A DNA stretch of 64,000 nucleotides from Actinomadura alba (lineage in GTDB: Bacteria > Actinomycetota > Actinomycetes > Streptosporangiales > Streptosporangiaceae). Made by a program: the position numbers and the translations under genes. The notes beneath the pieces were generated by a model. The model was given only the letters and a program-made list of their open reading frames with translations. It was not told where the DNA came from and did not search any database. Below, piece by piece: positions 60,488 through 64,000 of the stretch. How positions within the stretch are numbered: position 1 is the first letter of the stretch; each line of letters starts with the position of its first letter. The DNA lies in NCBI RefSeq assembly GCF_014323705.1, contig NZ_JABVEC010000001.1, forward strand, positions 124,001 to 188,000. Reading direction: 5' to 3'.

Positions 60488-62173
60488 TCAGACCTCGACG
60501 ACGACCGGGATGATCATGGGGCGGCGGCGGTAGGAGTCACTGACCCACTTGCCGACCGCGCGCCGGACCATCTGGCCGAGCTGGTGCACGTCGCTCACCC
60601 CGTTGGCGGCGGCCTCCTGCAGGACGCCCTCGATCCGGGCGATCACCTCGTCGAAGCCCTCCTCATCGATGCCCGAGCCGCGAGCGTGGATCTCCGGCCC
60701 GGCCACGACCTTGCCCGTCGTCGAGTCGAGCGCGACGACGATCGAGACGAAGCCCTCCTCGCCGAGGATCCGGCGGTCCTTCAGCGACGTCTCGGTGATC
60801 TCACCGACCGAGGAGCCGTCGACGTAGACGTAGCCCGCCGGGACGGCGCCGACGATCTTGGCCTGCCCGTCGAGGAGGTCGACCACGACGCCGTCCTCGG
60901 CGATCACGATGTTCTCGGTGGGCACCCCGGTCAGTTCGGCCAGCCGAGCGTGAGCCCGCAGATGCCGCCATTCGCCGTGGATGGGGATGAAGTTGCCCGG
61001 CTTGGTGAGGTTGAGCACGTAGAGGAGCTCTCCGGCGGGCGCGTGCCCCGACACGTGCACGAGGGCGTTGCCCTTGTGCACGACCCGGGCGCCCCACCGG
61101 GTGAGTCCGTTGATCACCCGGTTGACGGCGTGCTCGTTGCCGGGGATCAGCGACGACGCCAGGACGACGGTGTCGCCCTCGGTGATGCGGATCTGGTGGT
61201 CGCGGTTGGCCATCCGCGACAGCGCCGACATCGGCTCGCCCTGCGAGCCCGTGCAGATCAGCACGATCTTCTCGGGGGGCAGGTCGTCGATCTGCTTCTG
61301 CTCGACCATGAGCCCGGCGGGAACGCGCAGATAGCCGAGGTCGCGGGCGACCCCCATGTTGCGCACCATCGAGCGGCCGACCATGCAGACCTTGCGGCCG
61401 TTGGCGTGCGCGGCGTCCAGGACCTGCTGGACACGGTGGACGTGCGAGGCGAAGCAGGCGAGGATCACCCTCTTCTCCGCCGTCCGCACCACGTCGTCGA
61501 TCACCGTGCCGATGTCGCGCTCGCTCGTGACGAAGCCGGGGACCTCGGCGTTGGTCGAGTCCGACATCAGCAGGTCGATGCCCTCGGCCCCGAGCCGGGC
61601 GAACCCGCCGAGGTCGGTGAGCCGGCCGTCCAGCGGGAGCTGGTCCATCTTGAAGTCGCCGGTGCCGAGGACCAGGCCCGCGGGCGTGCGGATGGCGACC
61701 GCCAGGGCGTCCGGGATCGAGTGGTTGACGGCGAGGAACTCGCAGTCGAAGGGCCCGACGGTGTGGCGCTCACCCTCGACGACCTGCCGCAGGACCGGCC
61801 TGATCCGGTGCTCGGTCAGCTTGGCCTCGATCAGGGCGAGGGTGAGCCGCGAACCGACGAGCGGAATGTCGGGCCGCTCACGCAGGAGGTACGGCACCGC
61901 GCCGATGTGGTCCTCGTGCGCGTGGGTCAGGACGACCGCCTCGATGTCGTCGAGCCGGTCCCTGATGTACTCGAAGTCGGGCAGGATCAGGTCCACGCCC
62001 GGCTGTTCCTCCTCGGGGAAGAGCACACCGCAGTCGACGATCAGCAGCCGTCCGCCGAACTCGAAGACCGTCATGTTCCGGCCGATCTCCCCGAGACCGC
62101 CGAGCCCTACGATCCGCAGACCGTTCGGCGAAAGGGGCGGTGGGCTGCCGAGCTCTGGGTGAGGATGACTCAC
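60488..62173 (-). CDS. rnj: Ribonuclease J
   Basis: This 561-residue metallo-beta-lactamase/beta-CASP nuclease has 5'-3' exo and endo activity. Metal motif VVLTHAHEDHIGAVPYLL (residue about 80), then VNHSIPDALAVAIRTPAG, GTGDFKMDQLPLDG, the beta-CASP part (SDSTNAEVPGFVTSE, CFASHVHRVQQ) and HVSGHAPAGEL plus IPIHGEWRHLRAHA. GTG 62173 (MSHPHPELG) follows AGGTGAG. It is downstream of dapA on the same strand (73 bp), the classic actinobacterial pair. Confidence 0.95.
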   Translation of the reverse strand: MSHPHPELGSPPPLSPNGLRIVGLGGLGEIGRNMTVFEFGGRLLIVDCGVLFPEEEQPGVDLILPDFEYIRDRLDDIEAVVLTHAHEDHIGAVPYLLRERPDIPLVGSRLTLALIEAKLTEHRIRPVLRQVVEGERHTVGPFDCEFLAVNHSIPDALAVAIRTPAGLVLGTGDFKMDQLPLDGRLTDLGGFARLGAEGIDLLMSDSTNAEVPGFVTSERDIGTVIDDVVRTAEKRVILACFASHVHRVQQVLDAAHANGRKVCMVGRSMVRNMGVARDLGYLRVPAGLMVEQKQIDDLPPEKIVLICTGSQGEPMSALSRMANRDHQIRITEGDTVVLASSLIPGNEHAVNRVINGLTRWGARVVHKGNALVHVSGHAPAGELLYVLNLTKPGNFIPIHGEWRHLRAHARLAELTGVPTENIVIAEDGVVVDLLDGQAKIVGAVPAGYVYVDGSSVGEITETSLKDRRILGEEGFVSIVVALDSTTGKVVAGPEIHARGSGIDEEGFDEVIARIEGVLQEAAANGVSDVHQLGQMVRRAVGKWVSDSYRRRPMIIPVVVEV

Positions 62174-62246
62174 GCGCTCACCTCACTCCGCAGCTCGACT
62201 CCGCGCGGGCCGGCCGCACGGTCGCTGGCTTCCTTGTTCGGCGCGC

Positions 62247-63167
62247 TCACGAACTGTCCTCCGGCACTTTGACTCCCCCAATCACTAGATCTTCACGCAG
62301 TCGCGCCGCGAACTCAGGCGTGGCCTCCACGAGCGGCGGGCGCAGCGGCCCGCCGGGCCGGCCAAGCAGGTTCAGCGCCGCCTTGACAGCGATGGCGCCC
62401 TGCGTACGGGTCATGATGGCGGTGACGACGGGCAGCAGCCGTCGATGAATGGCGATGGCGCGGCCCACATCACCGGCACGATATGCGTCGATCATCTCAT
62501 GAAGGTCGGCACCGACGACATGCCCGACCACACTGATCATCCCTGCGGCGCCCATCGACAGCCAGGCCAGGTTGAGGGCGTCGTCACCCGAGTAGAAGAC
62601 CAGGTCGGTGCGGGCCATGACCTGGGAGCCGCCGAACAGATCGCCCTTGGCGTCCTTGACGGCGACGATCCGGGGGTGTTCGGCCAGCCGGACCAGGGTC
62701 TCGGTCTCGATGGGGACCCCGGTACGGCCGGGAATGTCGTAGAGCACGTTCGGCAGCCCGGTGGCGTCGGCGACCGCGGTGAAGTGCCGCAGCAGCCCCT
62801 CCTGCGGCGGCTTGTTGTAGTAGGGCGCCACGACCAGCAGGCCGTGTGCGCCGGCGCGTTCGGCCTGCCGGGCCAGCTCGACGCTGTGCGCGGTGTCGTT
62901 GGTGCCCGCCCCGGCGATCACCGTGGCGCGGTCGCCCACCGCCGAGACGACGGTCTCGATCAGCTGTCGTTTCTCGGCGTCGCTCGTCGTCGGCGACTCT
63001 CCCGTGGTGCCGCTGAGGACGAGGCCGTCGTGGCGCTGCTCGTCGACCAGATGGGCCGCGAGGCGCTCGGCCCCGTCATAGTCGACGGCGCCGTCCACGG
63101 TCATCGGAGTGACCATCGCGGTCAGCATCCGGCCGAACGGCGCGTCGCTCGTTGTGCTGGGTCCCAT
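62247..63167 (-). CDS. dapA: 4-hydroxy-tetrahydrodipicolinate synthase
   Basis: This 306-residue TIM-barrel lyase condenses pyruvate with aspartate semialdehyde, the first committed step to diaminopimelate and lysine. Schiff-base Lys in VAVKDAKGDLFG (residue about 172), Tyr in VLYDIPGRTGVP, the GTTGES motif in LVLSGTTGESPTTS and GVISVVGH-like text (GMISVVGHVVGA). ATG 63167 (MGPSTTSDAPFG). It supplies the pathway that dapF (25342) completes elsewhere in the window. Confidence 0.96.
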   Translation of the reverse strand: MGPSTTSDAPFGRMLTAMVTPMTVDGAVDYDGAERLAAHLVDEQRHDGLVLSGTTGESPTTSDAEKRQLIETVVSAVGDRATVIAGAGTNDTAHSVELARQAERAGAHGLLVVAPYYNKPPQEGLLRHFTAVADATGLPNVLYDIPGRTGVPIETETLVRLAEHPRIVAVKDAKGDLFGGSQVMARTDLVFYSGDDALNLAWLSMGAAGMISVVGHVVGADLHEMIDAYRAGDVGRAIAIHRRLLPVVTAIMTRTQGAIAVKAALNLLGRPGGPLRPPLVEATPEFAARLREDLVIGGVKVPEDSS

Positions 63168-63253
63168 GAACCGAACGGTACCGGTCCCGCCGCTTGACGG
63201 GGACCTCGGGCACCGGGTCTCGTCCGCCCCACCTGATCTTCGCGGACAGGGAA

Positions 63254-63302
63254 AGACGCCGCCGGCGATCACGCTCGGGGGTACGCACCACCGGCGGCGT
63301 CT
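63254..63302 (-). terminator. 12-bp hairpin between the small 63.4-kb gene and dapA
   Basis: AGACGCCGCCGG (63254-63265) pairs exactly with CCGGCGGCGTCT (63291-63302) over a 25-nt loop. On the minus strand the 3' arm is followed by TT, as for an intrinsic terminator of the gene at 63391-63600; it lies 87 bp before dapA. Confidence 0.65.
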
Positions 63303-63390
63303 ACTCCGTTATCGTCACAGGCAAATCCCGCGTTACGGGCATAATTGCGGGGACTTTTCCCGGGGGTCTCCCCCGCGGTCCCCTACTGGG

Positions 63391-63600
63391 CTAGCCGAGA
63401 TCCTCCCGGCGGTGCTGTGCGGCGGCGAGTTCCCTGAGCCTGGCGCGCAGTTCCTCGACGTTCACGGTCCGTACGAGCTCGTTGCCGCGAACCGCCCACC
63501 AGTTCCCGGAACCGCCACGCCCGATCCGCCAGCCGGCGAATTCGGTCGTCAGCTCCGTGAGCCGGTGAGTCACCTGCTGCGCAGTGTGCTCCATACTCAT
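63391..63600 (-). CDS. Small unknown actinobacterial protein
   Basis: This 69-residue protein reads MSMEHTAQQVTHRLTELTTE, then FAGWRIGRGGSGNWWAVRGN and VEELRARLRELAAAQ. Such 'GWRIGRGxSGxWWAxR' proteins are common small hypotheticals in actinomycetes. ATG 63600 or 63594 can start it; GGAGCGAGG lies upstream. It is followed by a hairpin and then dapA. Confidence 0.72.
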   Translation of the reverse strand: MSMEHTAQQVTHRLTELTTEFAGWRIGRGGSGNWWAVRGNELVRTVNVEELRARLRELAAAQHRREDLG

Positions 63601-63797
63601 CGACCTCGCTCCCCACAGGCCCTTGGAAGGGCTGCGACTACCGCGTCACGACCCGATGTTTACCCGTCTGCCACCCTGATGCAACAAGGCATCTGACCTG
63701 GGGGAACAAGGGAATCGGAACGTTACAACGGGGGTGGCGAAGCAGCCAAATTGTCCTTACCTATGCGAACTGTTCTCGCATGGTCGGTCACACACGG
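63601..63797. other. Intergenic stretch, no gene seen
   Basis: It contains a small inverted repeat CCCTT-GGAAGGG near 63620 and short direct repeats (GCAACAAGGCATC region). It is probably the promoter of the 63391-63600 gene and the 3' region of the partial gene upstream. Confidence 0.35.
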
Positions 63798-64000
63798 CTA
63801 TTCATTCAGCCAATCCGCCTGGTAACGGGCCCAATCGGCGGTGCTGGTCGTCCACTCCGCGTAGACGCCGACGCCGTACGGTTTGGCCGGCGGGCGGTCC
63901 AGGGCGTCGACCCCGCGCCGCACTCCTCTGAGCGCGCCGTCGAGGTCCTCGGCCCAGTCCATGAGCGGACGGTAGGTCGGCACGCCCATGAAGACGGTGA
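63798..64000 (-). CDS. C-terminal part of an unknown protein (runs off window)
   Basis: The minus strand is open from the window edge to a stop at 63798-63800. The visible tail reads FMGVPTYRPLMDWAEDLDGA, then LRGVRRGVDALDRPPAKPYG and VGVYAEWTTSTADWARYQAD. It looks like the last strands and helix of a soluble enzyme, perhaps TIM-barrel, but I do not recognise it. An internal ATG at 63989 exists, but the frame stays open upstream, so the true start is probably outside. Confidence 0.6.
   Translation of the reverse strand, partial: TVFMGVPTYRPLMDWAEDLDGALRGVRRGVDALDRPPAKPYGVGVYAEWTTSTADWARYQADWLNE

Overview
The window is 64 kb of very GC-rich, densely coding DNA with ATGA start/stop overlaps, GTG/TTG starts, several apparently leaderless genes and many actinobacterium-restricted families (DUF397 with a Scr1-type HTH protein, DUF3046, ClgR, an MT0933-like antitoxin, an SCO6745-like protein). 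The gene order dapA-rnj-ftsK-rodZ-rimO-pgsA-cinA-clgR ... lhr-DUF3046-recA-recX-rny ... miaB-miaA-dapF ... hflX is the conserved chromosomal core of filamentous Actinomycetota. I infer a Streptosporangiales-like or related actinomycete chromosome; the species cannot be fixed from the sequence.

Layout. 0-4 kb: 3' part of a degV gene, hutI (histidine degradation) and hflX, all on the minus strand. 4-11.2 kb: a plus-strand glycolate module, aceB (malate synthase) then glcD-glcE-glcF (glycolate oxidase), which would turn glycolate into glyoxylate and then malate. A tnpB-only IS200/IS605-type element sits exactly between glcE and glcF. 11.2-13.9 kb: accessory DNA with gene remnants, a Scr1-type regulator/DUF397 pair and small unknown genes. 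13.9-16.4 kb: an alkylation-repair cluster (ECF-like sigma factor, two different Ogt methyltransferases, a 2OG-Fe(II) oxygenase). 16.5-25.3 kb: a lipoprotein, an orphan family-5 binding protein, a TetR-controlled membrane protein, an SCO6745-like protein, and an ABC transporter divergent from a two-component system. 25.3-35.8 kb: dapF-miaA, an antitoxin-like protein, an extradiol-dioxygenase-like protein, miaB, the gluABCD amino-acid ABC transporter and an S9 peptidase. 35.9-52 kb: rny, recX, recA, an ATP-grasp protein, DUF3046, a membrane protein, the giant helicase lhr, a ROK regulator divergent from a GH3 glycosidase, an Rrf2 regulator, a Nei-type glycosylase and dps. 52-64 kb: clgR, cinA, DUF1990, pgsA, rimO, rodZ-like, ftsK, rnj, dapA and two small or partial genes.

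The most striking thing is shared regulatory DNA. Four places carry the same element, TGTCGGYGG then 7 nt then a TANNNT-like -10, which resembles the LexA-independent RecA-NDp (PafBC-type) DNA-damage promoter. They lie in front of recA (which also has a LexA box), in front of lhr, in front of the transposon-borne tnpB, and in front of an unannotated transcript just after lhr. Separately, two nearly identical 34-bp promoter-like elements (CTCACGTTTTCC, 10 nt, then CGTCT) precede the sigma-ogt-oxygenase operon and the second ogt. This suggests that the sigma factor controls both transcripts as one alkylation-response regulon.
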